Translations under genes and position numbers: made by a program | Assembly: GCF_016735595.1 (NCBI RefSeq) | Contig: NZ_JAERRB010000004.1 | Coordinates: forward strand, 434,001-498,000 | DNA from: Chryseolinea lacunae | GTDB lineage: Bacteria; Bacteroidota; Bacteroidia; Cytophagales; Cyclobacteriaceae | DNA: 64,000 nt | Direction of reading: 5' to 3' | Notes under the pieces: generated by a model | What the model saw: the letters and a program-made list of their open reading frames with translations, nothing else | What the model was told of the DNA's origin: nothing | Database searches by the model: none | Shown here: positions 51,205 to 59,548 of the stretch, piece by piece | Numbering within the stretch: the stretch's first letter is position 1 | Layout of the letters: every line of letters begins with the position of its first letter

Positions 51205-52323
51205 ATGGCCGAAAATCAACGCTACCTATCCCTCGACGTTTTCCGGGGAATGACTGTGTGTTTCATGATCATCGTAAACTCAGGCGGAGGCGACGTGTCG
51301 TATGCGCCCCTGTTGCACGCGTCGTGGCATGGGTTCACGCCCACCGATCTGGTGTTTCCGTCGTTCTTGTTTGCCGTGGGAAATGCCATGGCGTTTTCGC
51401 TGCACAAATATGAACTGCAAGGCGAGAGCGTGTTTTGGAGAAAGACGTTGAAGCGCACGTTCATCATTTTTCTGCTGGGCTTTCTGATGTACTGGTTCCC
51501 ATTCGTTGCGCCGGATGCAAATGGCGACCTGGCCATGCGGCCGTTTGCCGAAACGCGTGTGCTGGGTGTGTTGCAGCGCATTGCCCTCTGCTATTTCTTT
51601 GCCTCCATCATTCTTCACTATGGATCGAAACGATTTGCTTTTTGGTGTGCAGCATTCTTTCTGGTGCTGTATTGGTTTTTGAGCTACACGTTTGGCGATG
51701 CCAACGATCCCTACAGCCTTGCCGGCAATGCTGCACAGAAATTTGATCTGTGGTTGTTTGGCGACAAACATTTGTATCACGGCGAAGGCATCGCGTTCGA
51801 TCCCGAAGGATTGCTGAGCACGCTGCCCGCTATTGTGAACGTGATCTTCGGCTACCTGGCCGGCGACTTCATTAAACGCCACGGCAACAAATATGAAACC
51901 ATCGCCAAGCTGATGCTGGCCGGGGCTCTATTGGTATTGGTGGCCCTCACGTGGGACATGGTGTTTCCCATCAACAAAAAAATATGGACCAGTTCATTTG
52001 TGCTTCTCACGGTGGGCATCGACCTCGTGGTGTTGTCGGCATTGATCTATGTGATCGAACTCCTGCACAAACAGAAGTGGACGCCCTTCTTCCTGGTGTT
52101 TGGAAGAAATCCGTTGTTCATTTATTTACTGTCGGAACTGTTGCTGATCACACTATACCTCATTCCGGTTGGCGATCGTCATCTGCAACACTCAATCTAT
52201 AACGGGCTGGCGAGTTTTATGAGTCCAATCAACGCGTCGTTCGCCTTTGCGTTTTTATTGATGATGACGTGCTGGGCGGTGGGTTTTGTGTTGGATAAAA
52301 AGAAGATCTATATCCGCGTGTAG
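51205..52323 (+). CDS. Membrane acyltransferase, DUF5009/HGSNAT-like
   Basis: 372 residues with about ten hydrophobic helices. The N-terminus RYLSLDVFRGMTVCFMIIVN and HASWHGFTPTDLVFPSFLFAVGNAM match the heparan-alpha-glucosaminide N-acetyltransferase-like family, with the catalytic-type His in HGFTPTDLVFP. In this family, acetyl-CoA is used across the membrane to acetylate amino sugars. In bacteria the acceptor is unknown. Alone on its strand, followed convergently by comB. Confidence 0.9.
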   Translation: MAENQRYLSLDVFRGMTVCFMIIVNSGGGDVSYAPLLHASWHGFTPTDLVFPSFLFAVGNAMAFSLHKYELQGESVFWRKTLKRTFIIFLLGFLMYWFPFVAPDANGDLAMRPFAETRVLGVLQRIALCYFFASIILHYGSKRFAFWCAAFFLVLYWFLSYTFGDANDPYSLAGNAAQKFDLWLFGDKHLYHGEGIAFDPEGLLSTLPAIVNVIFGYLAGDFIKRHGNKYETIAKLMLAGALLVLVALTWDMVFPINKKIWTSSFVLLTVGIDLVVLSALIYVIELLHKQKWTPFFLVFGRNPLFIYLLSELLLITLYLIPVGDRHLQHSIYNGLASFMSPINASFAFAFLLMMTCWAVGFVLDKKKIYIRV

Positions 52324-52380
52324 AATATCGCGAATGGGAAACGTGATTTGGTTTGTTGAAGCGCCTTTGCAGATGTGCAC

Positions 52381-53091
52381 TTACATCCGGTGGGGAATCA
52401 GTACGTTGTTTTTGAGCACAGGGATCACGTTGTATTGATCGGGTGTGAGACAAAACGAAATGTCCTTATATACATTCAGCTTGGCCAGACGCTTCACGTG
52501 GCTGGCATTTTTCAGAAATCCCGCGAGGTCGCTTTTGGCCATGTTGTAGAGATGTTGTGCAGCAATGGGCGCGTCGCAGTCGGGCTCGGTGTGGTCTTTC
52601 AGGAGTTCCACTAGTGCACCGGCAAACAAGGTGTCTTCGAGGTTCACTTTTCCTTTCCAGCCTGCGCACACGACAAGCACGCTGTTGTTGCCTTGCAGCA
52701 GATAGTTGGCCACGGCCGACAAATTGAGGAACGATCCGATAATGATTTCTTTCGCACCTTCCGATTTGGCAATGGCCTGTGTGCCGTTGGTGGTGGTGAA
52801 TGCAATTTTTTGTCCTTTGAGATGGTCGGCCATGTATTCAAACGGCGAGTTGCCCAGGTCGAAACCATCCACTTTTTTTCCGTCGCGCTCGCCGGCGGTA
52901 TAATAGCCACTGTCTTTCATGGCGCGACAGTCGTCGAGGGATGCAAAGGGTTTGATGCTGTCGATGCCATAGGCCAAGGCGGTGGTCATGCACGAGGTGG
53001 CCCTGAAAATGTCGACCACCACCACGGTGCGGTCTTGCACCGAATACAGGTGCATCAGGTCCGGGCTCAGGCAAACGTCTATGGTCTTCAT
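52381..53091 (-). CDS. comB: 2-phosphosulfolactate phosphatase-like protein
   Basis: 236 residues with ComB motifs: VVVVDIFRATSCMTTALAYG, GERDGKKVDGFDLGNSPFEYM, AFTTTNGTQAI, IIIGSFLNLSAV, VVCAGWKGKVNLEDTLFAG and the Asp/Lys-rich C-terminal part. In archaea the enzyme makes sulfolactate for coenzyme M. In Bacteroidota it has no known cofactor partner; sulfolactate or sulfonate metabolism is an open possibility. It lies 12 bases after gcvT on the same strand. Confidence 0.9.
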   Translation of the reverse strand: MKTIDVCLSPDLMHLYSVQDRTVVVVDIFRATSCMTTALAYGIDSIKPFASLDDCRAMKDSGYYTAGERDGKKVDGFDLGNSPFEYMADHLKGQKIAFTTTNGTQAIAKSEGAKEIIIGSFLNLSAVANYLLQGNNSVLVVCAGWKGKVNLEDTLFAGALVELLKDHTEPDCDAPIAAQHLYNMAKSDLAGFLKNASHVKRLAKLNVYKDISFCLTPDQYNVIPVLKNNVLIPHRM

Positions 53092-53103
53092 GTTGTGAAC
53101 GTC

Positions 53104-54189
53104 TTAGCCGATCAGCGGTGTTTTGCTCACTTGCGCTTTCAACGCACGACCGCGCACATCGATAAAAATCTCTGTGCCAACGCCGGCGTTGGGTGTGGTC
53201 ACATAGCCCATGCCGATGCCAATGCCCAGCAACGGCGACATGGTGCCCGACGTCACTTTGCCGATGGTGGCGCCGCTTGCGTCTTTAATAACATAGTCGT
53301 GACGGGGAATGCCCTTGTCGATCATTTTGAAGCCGACAAGCTTGCGGGTCACTCCTTCTTCTTTTTGTTTCTTGAGCGCGGCAGCGTTGGTAAAGTCTTT
53401 TTTGAATTTGGTGATCCAACCCAATCCACCTTCCAGTGGCGACGTGGTGTCGTCGATGTCGTTGCCATAGAGACAGAAGCCCATTTCGAGGCGCAGCGTG
53501 TCGCGGGCACCCAGGCCGATGGGTTTGATGTCGAATTCTTTGCCGGCTTCGAAGATGGCGTTCCACACCTTCTCGGCGTATTGGTTCTTTACATAAATTT
53601 CAAATCCACCCGCGCCGGTGTAGCCGGTGTTCGAGATGACGGCGTCTTTCACGCCCGCAATTTCGCCGATGGCAAAATGATAATATTTGATGTCGCCCAG
53701 GTTTGTGCTGGTCAGTTTCTGGAGGGAGGCAACGGCTTTCGGGCCTTGCACGGCAAAGAGACACGTGTCGTCCGAAATGTTTTTCATGTCCACGCCCTTG
53801 GTGTTGAACTTGCTGATCCACGCCCAGTCTTTGTCGATGTTGGAGGCGTTCACCACCAGCATGTAATCATTGTCTTTTATTTTATACACAATGAGGTCGT
53901 CCACGATGCCGCCGGTTTCGTTGGGCAGGCACGAATATTGGGCCTGGCCGTCAATGAGGGTTGAGGCATCGTTGCTGGTCACGCGCTGGATCAGGTCGAG
54001 CGCTTCGGGGCCTTTTAGCAGAAACTCGCCCATGTGCGACACGTCGAACACCCCCACGCCGTTGCGCACCGTCATGTGCTCTTCGATGTCGGACGAATAG
54101 CGGACGGGCATGTTGTATCCTGCGAAGTCAACAATCTTGCCGCCCAGTGAAACGTGAAGCTGGTGAAGGGGTATGTTCTTAGGTTCCAT
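53104..54189 (-). CDS. gcvT: Aminomethyltransferase, glycine cleavage T protein
   Basis: 361 residues from the ATG at 54187-54189, giving the standard [31 protein letters not shown]. The folate-binding domain motifs are [45 protein letters not shown] and [13 protein letters not shown]; the C-terminal barrel has [22 protein letters not shown]. The protein transfers the methylene group of glycine to tetrahydrofolate. Other glycine-cleavage genes are not in the window. The phosphosulfolactate phosphatase gene follows at 12 bases. Confidence 0.97.
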   Translation of the reverse strand: MEPKNIPLHQLHVSLGGKIVDFAGYNMPVRYSSDIEEHMTVRNGVGVFDVSHMGEFLLKGPEALDLIQRVTSNDASTLIDGQAQYSCLPNETGGIVDDLIVYKIKDNDYMLVVNASNIDKDWAWISKFNTKGVDMKNISDDTCLFAVQGPKAVASLQKLTSTNLGDIKYYHFAIGEIAGVKDAVISNTGYTGAGGFEIYVKNQYAEKVWNAIFEAGKEFDIKPIGLGARDTLRLEMGFCLYGNDIDDTTSPLEGGLGWITKFKKDFTNAAALKKQKEEGVTRKLVGFKMIDKGIPRHDYVIKDASGATIGKVTSGTMSPLLGIGIGMGYVTTPNAGVGTEIFIDVRGRALKAQVSKTPLIG

Positions 54190-54282
54190 AGCAATTTTTT
54201 TGGTGCACAAAGGTAAGAGATTTCCCAAAAGCAGAAACCTGAACCCCGGAGTTTGGAAATAAAAGAACAAATGCCCCGGCCG

Positions 54283-57036
54283 TCACTCCACAACGTGCAC
54301 CCAACCGTTCACCACCCGGTGGCCGGCTTCGGGGTCGCGCATCTCGAAATAGACATCGGCCGAATAATAATACACACCCGGGCTCACCTTCCTGCCCTCC
54401 GAGCTTAGCCCGTTCCAAAAGGTGTAGTTGGTTTCTTCCCACGACGTGGCATCGAGCGCATACACCTCTTTGCCCCAGCGGTCGTAGATTTTCAAGCCCA
54501 CCGACTTCACAAACCTTGGACAGGTAGAAGCATCGTTGTCGTTGTGAAACACCTCGAAACGATCGTTGCGTCCGTCGTGATTATAGGGTGTGATGACGTT
54601 GGCAAACGCAATGGTGCCGCAGTTGTCGTTGCACACGGCGTCGCTCAACGCACTCTCGTTGCCCGACAGATCAATCGCCGACACGGCATAGCAATGTGCC
54701 AGCGATGCCAGCCCAGTGTGCACAAACGAATTTTCGGTCACAACAGCCAGCAGTGTGAACGTTCCGGAATTGTCGTCGCGAATAAAAACTTTGTAGGTAA
54801 CGGCATCGTCGCATCCGGCGGGAGCTTGCCAGCTGAGGATGTTATGGTAGACGTTGCCTTTGCACGCAAAGGTGTTGCAGCGCGGTTGTTCCAGCACGAC
54901 CATGGGCACACAGGGCGCCAGCGTGTCGAGTTTCGCGATGGCCACCTGTGAAAAGTTCTCGAGTGGCTGCGGGAGATCCGGGTTGCCATAGGAGCCGCGG
55001 GTGAGCACCTTGTAATAGTAGGTCTTGTTGTAGGCCACGTGGCTATCCATGAAATGAAAACCGTTCTCATTCACATCCACACTGTCAATCAACGCAAACG
55101 GATCTTCGGGTCCCGTTTCGTTGCGATAGATCCGGTGATAGGGAAAGGCCTGAACATAGTTAGACCACGGCGTGCGTCCATCCCAATCCAGAACAATTCC
55201 GCTCGGCGAAGACTTTGCCTTGAGAAAAACTGACGACGCTGCTGCGGAGGTATCTACAGGCGCGCCGGTTAGCGACGGCACATACAATTCGATCTTGTAG
55301 CGATGGGGCGTGTCTTCATTGTTCAGCACATCGGCGAACACGGTGTCGGTCTGCGGACCGTGAACCTGCACATAGGTGTTGCCGACAAAGCCCTCACTTC
55401 TATAAATCACATAGGCGTAGGGCGGGGGATACTGTGCTTTATCAAGGGCGAACGGCGACGTCCATGTCACCACGGTGGTGCCATTGGCCGCGCGCGAACG
55501 TTCAACCGAAACCTGCGTCACCACGGGGGCCTCGGGCGGTTTTGGGATAAGACAGGTGTCTATTGAAATCCGTCCCGGGGTTTTGGCCGCACCGACCCGG
55601 GCCACCACCCGGTAACAATATTGTGCACCCACATCGATGGCGCGGTCCACATAGGATGTGGCATCGGCGGGCAATTCGGCCAGCAGGGTGTAGTGAAGGT
55701 TTTTGGGCATGCCCGTATCGCACGAGGAAGGTGTATAGGTATAGCGCGCTACGCGGCGCCATACCTGAAGGGCGGTTGTGTTTTCACAGGCGGGTGGTTG
55801 CCATTGCAGCGTAATGATTTTGCTGACGGGATTTACGCTCACGCTTTTAAACACTGGCGCCGGGGCCATCACCGTGATGCGAACAGTTTGAAACTGAACC
55901 AACGGTGTGCCCGCCGGTGGCCGGTCGGTGATTTTGAACACCACCGCATAGGGCTGGCTCCGCACCAGCGCACACGTGGTGTTCCACGCGAAGTCAATGG
56001 AGGCGGTGTCGGTTGGAGGAGTGGTAGACTGCACGATGCCCGAATCTGGCAACACGGTTGCTGCGTCCTGGTTTAGGGTGAAGATATCCGAGAACGCCTC
56101 GATCACCACATTGTGCCGGTCGGGGTCCGAGCCTTTCAGCGTGAAGTGCACCGTGGTGCCGGCCTCTACACAAAGGTCTTGCGCCGTCGTGAGAACCGGC
56201 CGTTGATTCACACAGTCGTCCACAACAATCTGCATGTCGCGGATAACATAGCCGGCAGCATACCAAGTGCTGTCGGCGTTGTTAAATTTCCATTGAGTGA
56301 TTTTGATCGCCACGCTATATTCTCCCAGCGATCCCGGCGCATCCCAGGTCAATAGTCCACTCTGTGCGTCGATGGCGAAGGTGGGTTTGCCGTTGTGAGC
56401 TTCGTTTGCCTGATCGTAGTGCATGGCGGCATAGAAGGCGATGGCGTTGGGAAGGGAATAGTTTTTTAATTCTTCGCTCGCCTGCGAACGCGGTGTGGTG
56501 AGTTGATACGAGAGACTATCGCCATCCGGATCGACCGCGCCCACCACATGATAGAACGCCAGGCCGCGACACGCGTGATCGATGGGCGGCACCGTTAACA
56601 CCGGCGACGAATTGCAAAGGCCAAAGCCAATCCGCACGGCAGTCTCGGTGTAGTAGGGCGAGTTGACCGAGCCCGGAACATTCAGAACACCCTCGTTGCG
56701 ATTGGCTTCGCGGTAGGAGATGATGAAAGTTCCTTCGCGGACAAAAGTGTGCGTGGTTTCGAATTGAATTTTGCCAACCTTCAGCAAAGGGTCAATTATT
56801 TCCTGTGTTGCCAGTTCGGGGATTTCGATAGAGAAGCCATCGCCAAAATCAAGCCTGTCGTCTGTTCCGCCAAAAGCGACGGTGCTCCCGTAGTTGGTAT
56901 AGGCAATGACGGTGATGCGATAGGTGAGGGATGCGCAGTTGATCTGTTCGGCTTGTATTTGCACCGAGCGGATGTGTGATGCAATGGCGGACATGCCCGC
57001 GAACATCAGGCAAAGACTGACAATAACGGTTTTCAT
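54283..57036 (-). CDS. Gliding-motility C-terminal domain protein with fibronectin-like modules
   Basis: 917 residues. A signal peptide (VIVSLCLMFAGMSAIA) is followed by a Bacteroidota-typical N-terminal region (RITVIAYTNYGSTVAFGGTDDRLDFGDG), a cadherin/PKD-like part (GLAFYHVVGAVDPDGDSLSYQL) and several fibronectin-III-like modules (SVNPVSKIITLQWQPPACENTTALQVWRR). The type IX / gliding C-terminal domain (ANVITPYNHDGRNDRFEV ... IYDRWGKEVY ... FWNG ... VSPGVYYYSADV ... GWVHVVE) predicts secretion across the outer membrane. A surface or released adhesin is likely. Alone between gcvT and the small lipoprotein. Confidence 0.9.
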   Translation of the reverse strand: MKTVIVSLCLMFAGMSAIASHIRSVQIQAEQINCASLTYRITVIAYTNYGSTVAFGGTDDRLDFGDGFSIEIPELATQEIIDPLLKVGKIQFETTHTFVREGTFIISYREANRNEGVLNVPGSVNSPYYTETAVRIGFGLCNSSPVLTVPPIDHACRGLAFYHVVGAVDPDGDSLSYQLTTPRSQASEELKNYSLPNAIAFYAAMHYDQANEAHNGKPTFAIDAQSGLLTWDAPGSLGEYSVAIKITQWKFNNADSTWYAAGYVIRDMQIVVDDCVNQRPVLTTAQDLCVEAGTTVHFTLKGSDPDRHNVVIEAFSDIFTLNQDAATVLPDSGIVQSTTPPTDTASIDFAWNTTCALVRSQPYAVVFKITDRPPAGTPLVQFQTVRITVMAPAPVFKSVSVNPVSKIITLQWQPPACENTTALQVWRRVARYTYTPSSCDTGMPKNLHYTLLAELPADATSYVDRAIDVGAQYCYRVVARVGAAKTPGRISIDTCLIPKPPEAPVVTQVSVERSRAANGTTVVTWTSPFALDKAQYPPPYAYVIYRSEGFVGNTYVQVHGPQTDTVFADVLNNEDTPHRYKIELYVPSLTGAPVDTSAAASSVFLKAKSSPSGIVLDWDGRTPWSNYVQAFPYHRIYRNETGPEDPFALIDSVDVNENGFHFMDSHVAYNKTYYYKVLTRGSYGNPDLPQPLENFSQVAIAKLDTLAPCVPMVVLEQPRCNTFACKGNVYHNILSWQAPAGCDDAVTYKVFIRDDNSGTFTLLAVVTENSFVHTGLASLAHCYAVSAIDLSGNESALSDAVCNDNCGTIAFANVITPYNHDGRNDRFEVFHNDNDASTCPRFVKSVGLKIYDRWGKEVYALDATSWEETNYTFWNGLSSEGRKVSPGVYYYSADVYFEMRDPEAGHRVVNGWVHVVE

Positions 57037-57133
57037 GGCAGGAGGTGTTAGGGTAGTTTTACAACGGACTCCCGCCTCGTCTTAGTATCTGCCGTCTTGT
57101 CTTCCTGCGGAAATACAGGGTCAACATAAAAAA

Positions 57134-57160
57134 AGCCCCCGCGTCATGTGCACGGGGGCT
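57134..57160 (-). terminator. GC-rich hairpin terminator of the small lipoprotein gene
   Basis: AGCCCCCG (57134-57141) pairs with CGGGGGCT (57153-57160). The A-run immediately left gives a U-tract in the leftward transcript. It sits about 50 bases after the stop at 57209. Confidence 0.75.
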
Positions 57161-57208
57161 CTTGGAAATAACACCGCTGTGCGCGAAGCATCGGCGCCTG
57201 TTGAAGAT

Positions 57209-57661
57209 TTAGTTCTCCATGGTTGCTTTTTCGATCGACTCCAGGATGTCGGCTTTCACTTTCTGCACTTTTTCCATCTCCGATTCCAGATATTCTCTTG
57301 CCTTTTCTTCACCGAGGCTGTCGGGCGGAGGGTTGAACTTGCGCATCCACACCATCATGTTTTCGCTGGCCGAGTCCAGTTGGGAAATGGTGAGGTCTAT
57401 TTCTTTTTTCTGGGCATCAGACAAAGACGGTGTGTTGGCAATTTTATTTTTCAGTTTCTCCTTGAGCGAATAGATGTCGTCGAGCTTGGGCATCACTTCA
57501 TTGTGCACTTTCATCACTTTGTCGTAGAGCAACCGGTTGCCGCTGCTGCTGTCGGCATCCGAAATCATTTCGCCATGGCCTTCGTTTTCGTGCGTCTTTC
57601 CGCCGCAGGCAAACAACACCACACACACCAGGAGGGTCATCAACAGATTTGTGTTTTTCAT
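57209..57661 (-). CDS. Small helical lipoprotein of unknown function
   Basis: 150 residues from the ATG at 57659-57661 that starts the signal (NLLMTLLVCVVLFACGG); the lipobox LFACGG gives a lipidated Cys near residue 19, and a longer ORF to 57694 is rejected. The mature part is charged and helical (KVMKVHNEVMPKLDDIYSLKEKLKNK, then KAREYLESEMEKVQKVKADIL), probably a coiled coil. No known domain. Such viral-A-type-like small lipoproteins are frequent in Bacteroidota. Confidence 0.8.
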   Translation of the reverse strand: MKNTNLLMTLLVCVVLFACGGKTHENEGHGEMISDADSSSGNRLLYDKVMKVHNEVMPKLDDIYSLKEKLKNKIANTPSLSDAQKKEIDLTISQLDSASENMMVWMRKFNPPPDSLGEEKAREYLESEMEKVQKVKADILESIEKATMEN

Positions 57662-57719
57662 GTGTACAAGTTTTGAATCAAAAGTAGAGAACAATGCTCA
57701 ATAAACAGCACGACAGGTT

Positions 57720-58016
57720 TCAGTCAGTGTGATGAGGCACGATCTTTTCGTAGATACCGTTTTTGTTTCTTTCCGTCTCCAGGTCGAACCGTGTCTGCAA
57801 GTTGAGCCAGAACTCCGGCGAGGTGCCAAAGAATCGTCCCAATCGCAGCGCGGTGTCGGCCGACATGTTGCGCGTGCCTTTGATCAACTGACTGATGCGG
57901 GTCTGGTCCACGCCAATGGCCTTGGCCAGGGCATAGGGCGTTACGTTGAGCGCGTCCAGGAAGTCTTCCTTCAGGATTTCACCGGGGTGAACATTTTCAA
58001 GTTTCTTCACACTCAT
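57720..58016 (-). CDS. higA: HigA-type antitoxin (XRE HTH)
   Basis: 98 residues: PGEILKEDFLDALNVTPYALAKAIGVDQTRISQLIKGTRNMSADTALRLGRFFGTSPEFWLNLQ is the standard HigA/VapI helix-turn-helix with its dimerisation tail. It neutralises HigB and represses the operon. It follows the toxin gene by ten bases, the toxin-first order typical of higBA. Confidence 0.93.
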   Translation of the reverse strand: MSVKKLENVHPGEILKEDFLDALNVTPYALAKAIGVDQTRISQLIKGTRNMSADTALRLGRFFGTSPEFWLNLQTRFDLETERNKNGIYEKIVPHHTD

Positions 58017-58026
58017 ATCCTATGGG

Positions 58027-58308
58027 CTAGTGGTAGTCGACAATGGCCACTTCAAACGCATTTCCATTGTGCCAGCGGAAAATGATGCGCCAATGATCGT
58101 TGATGCGCACGCCATAAAAGTCTTTTAACGTGCCTTCGAGCTTTTCGAGTTTGTTGCCCGGCGACGTTCGCAGGTCGTTGATGGCGGCAGCAGCATGCAG
58201 TTGCACCAGCTTGCGCCGGGCGGTGGGCTGAATGAAGAAAGGAAAGGTGGTAGACACGGCACCTTCCCAGATCATTTCGGTTTCGCGCGATGAAAAGGAT
58301 TGAATCAC
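58027..58308 (-). CDS. higB: HigB-type RelE-family mRNA interferase toxin
   Basis: 93 residues with the RelE/HigB fold: RKLVQLHAAAAINDLRTSPGNKLEKLEGTLKDFYGVRINDHWRIIFRWHNGNAFEVAIVDYH. HigB cuts mRNA on the ribosome. The gene is toxin-first with higA ten bases downstream. The pair lies about 220 bases upstream of, and divergent from, the aromatic leader. Confidence 0.92.
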   Translation of the reverse strand: MIQSFSSRETEMIWEGAVSTTFPFFIQPTARRKLVQLHAAAAINDLRTSPGNKLEKLEGTLKDFYGVRINDHWRIIFRWHNGNAFEVAIVDYH

Positions 58309-58481
58309 AGTTGTTGTTTCAGAATGACAAGGTAACAGGAATAATAGTGTTTCGCAATACTATCGTGATTTGCTAGTAATGACGAACGGCCAAATTAGCC
58401 TGAAAATGGCGTTTCGCTCTTGCTGACCACTAACAAGCATTAGTTTCTTGTAAATATATTTTTGAAAGATGTGTTGCAAAC

Positions 58482-58513
58482 TTGCATCTCAGAAAGAAAA
58501 CCCTCTATATTTG
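58482..58513 (+). promoter_or_regulatory. Promoter of the aromatic (Phe/Tyr) operon
   Basis: TTG (58482-58484), 21 bases, then TATATTTG (58506-58513), an exact match to the Bacteroidota TTG-N-TAnnTTTG form. A start near 58518-58521 would leave a leader of about 165 bases before pheA, beginning just ahead of the leader peptide ATG at 58533. Confidence 0.75.
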
Positions 58514-58532
58514 AACACGTTCAACACGAGAT

Positions 58533-58598
58533 ATGAAAATCAACAACACATCAGTTTACTTTTATTACTTCTTTTTTAGTGCCCAGGCGGGACTTTAA
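58533..58598 (+). CDS. Aromatic leader peptide of a Phe/Tyr attenuator
   Basis: A 21-codon ORF (ATG 58533, TAA 58596-58598), too short for ordinary gene calling. Residues 9-15 read YFYYFFF: seven aromatic codons in a row (three Tyr, four Phe), the two end products of the operon downstream. The stop codon overlaps the last base of the 5' arm of the antiterminator (58588-58596). A ribosome that finishes the peptide therefore covers this arm, while one stalled on the early aromatic codons leaves it free. Upstream bases are A/G-rich. The peptide presumably acts only through being translated. Confidence 0.88.
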   Translation: MKINNTSVYFYYFFFSAQAGL

Positions 58599-58662
58599 AG
58601 AGGTGTGTTGTTGAATAACGATAACGAAACTCAGAAAAGTCCCGGAAACCCCGGGACTTTTT
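58588..58662 (+). promoter_or_regulatory. Antiterminator / terminator switch of the aromatic operon
   Basis: Terminator: AAAAGTCCCGG (58635-58645) pairs with CCGGGACTTTT (58651-58661), 11 bp, 5-base loop, ending in a T-run. Antiterminator: CGGGACTTT at the end of the leader ORF (58588-58596) is complementary over 9 bp to AAAGTCCCG (58636-58644), the 5' half of the terminator stem. The two pairings exclude each other. A third pairing, CAACAACACA (58541-58550) with TGTGTTGTTG (58604-58613), encloses the aromatic codons and may shape the untranslated state. The terminator ends 22 bases before the pheA ATG. Confidence 0.85.
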
Positions 58663-58684
58663 GCTTTATGGACCTAGTGTAAAA

Positions 58685-59527
58685 ATGGCAAAGAAGAAAA
58701 AACTCAATATTGCAATTCAAGGCATCGCCAGCAGCTTTCACGAGATCGCGGCGCAGACGTATTTCGATCAACCCATTGAGACCATCGAGTGTTTGTCGTT
58801 TCATCGCCTGTGCGAAAGTTTGAAGACGGGCGAAGCCGACTATGCGGTGATGGCCATCGAGAACTCCATTGCCGGCAGCATTTTGCCCAACTACTTCTTG
58901 TTGCAGGAATATCACTTCAGCATCATCGGTGAGCTCTACCTGCCCATTCACATGCACTTGCTGGCGTTGCCCGGCGTGAAGCTGAGCGACATCACTTCCA
59001 TCGAATCGCACCCCATGGCCATTCGCCAGTGTGCCGAGTTTCTCTATGCGCTCAAAGGCGTGGAGATCCGCGAAAGCGACGACACGGCTCTTTCGGCCAA
59101 GCGCGTGAAAGAACTGAAACTGAAAAACACAGCGGCCATTGCCAACGAATATGCCGCCAAGAAATACGGGTTGCAGATTCTGGAGAAGCGCATCGAAACA
59201 CACAAAAAGAATTTCACACGCTTCCTCATCCTCACCAAACGAAGCAACGAAAAGAAGGAAAGCAACAAAGCGTCGCTCTACTTTGAAGTGGCCAACGAGG
59301 TGGGTAGCCTGGCCGATGCCCTGATGTCGTTCAAAAGCAACAGCATCAACCTCACCAAGATCCAGTCTATTCCCATCATTGGCAGGCCCAGCGAATACAG
59401 CATCCACATCGATGTGGAATGGAAACGTCGCAAGAACTACGACGACGCCATGCACCAGGTGTTGCGTCAGGTGAAAAACCTCAACGTGCTGGGGGAATAC
59501 AAGAAAGCAAAGATCGAATACAAATAA
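58685..59527 (+). CDS. pheA: Prephenate dehydratase
   Basis: 280 residues from the ATG at 58685 (MAKKKKLNIAIQG); an in-frame TTG at 58661 lies inside the terminator and is rejected. The enzyme decarboxylates and dehydrates prephenate to phenylpyruvate. The catalytic TRF motif is T178-R179-F180 (KKNFTRFLIL). The C-terminal ACT domain (about 200-280) has ANEVGSLADALMSFKSNSINLTKIQSIPI for phenylalanine feedback. No chorismate mutase domain is attached; that activity is fused to the DAHP synthase at the operon's end. First gene after the attenuator. Confidence 0.96.
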   Translation: MAKKKKLNIAIQGIASSFHEIAAQTYFDQPIETIECLSFHRLCESLKTGEADYAVMAIENSIAGSILPNYFLLQEYHFSIIGELYLPIHMHLLALPGVKLSDITSIESHPMAIRQCAEFLYALKGVEIRESDDTALSAKRVKELKLKNTAAIANEYAAKKYGLQILEKRIETHKKNFTRFLILTKRSNEKKESNKASLYFEVANEVGSLADALMSFKSNSINLTKIQSIPIIGRPSEYSIHIDVEWKRRKNYDDAMHQVLRQVKNLNVLGEYKKAKIEYK

Positions 59528-59548
59528 CGAAGTCAACGACAACGCGTC

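Noticed and set aside
52693-53964. 423-codon plus-strand ORF opposite comB and gcvT
   Set aside because: It spans two genuine genes on the other strand and shows the shadow-type composition (GVH, FAD, VF repeats).
58027-58308. HigBA as part of a mobile or defence island
   Set aside because: No integrase, transposase, direct repeats or other defence genes accompany it, and the neighbours are core metabolic genes.
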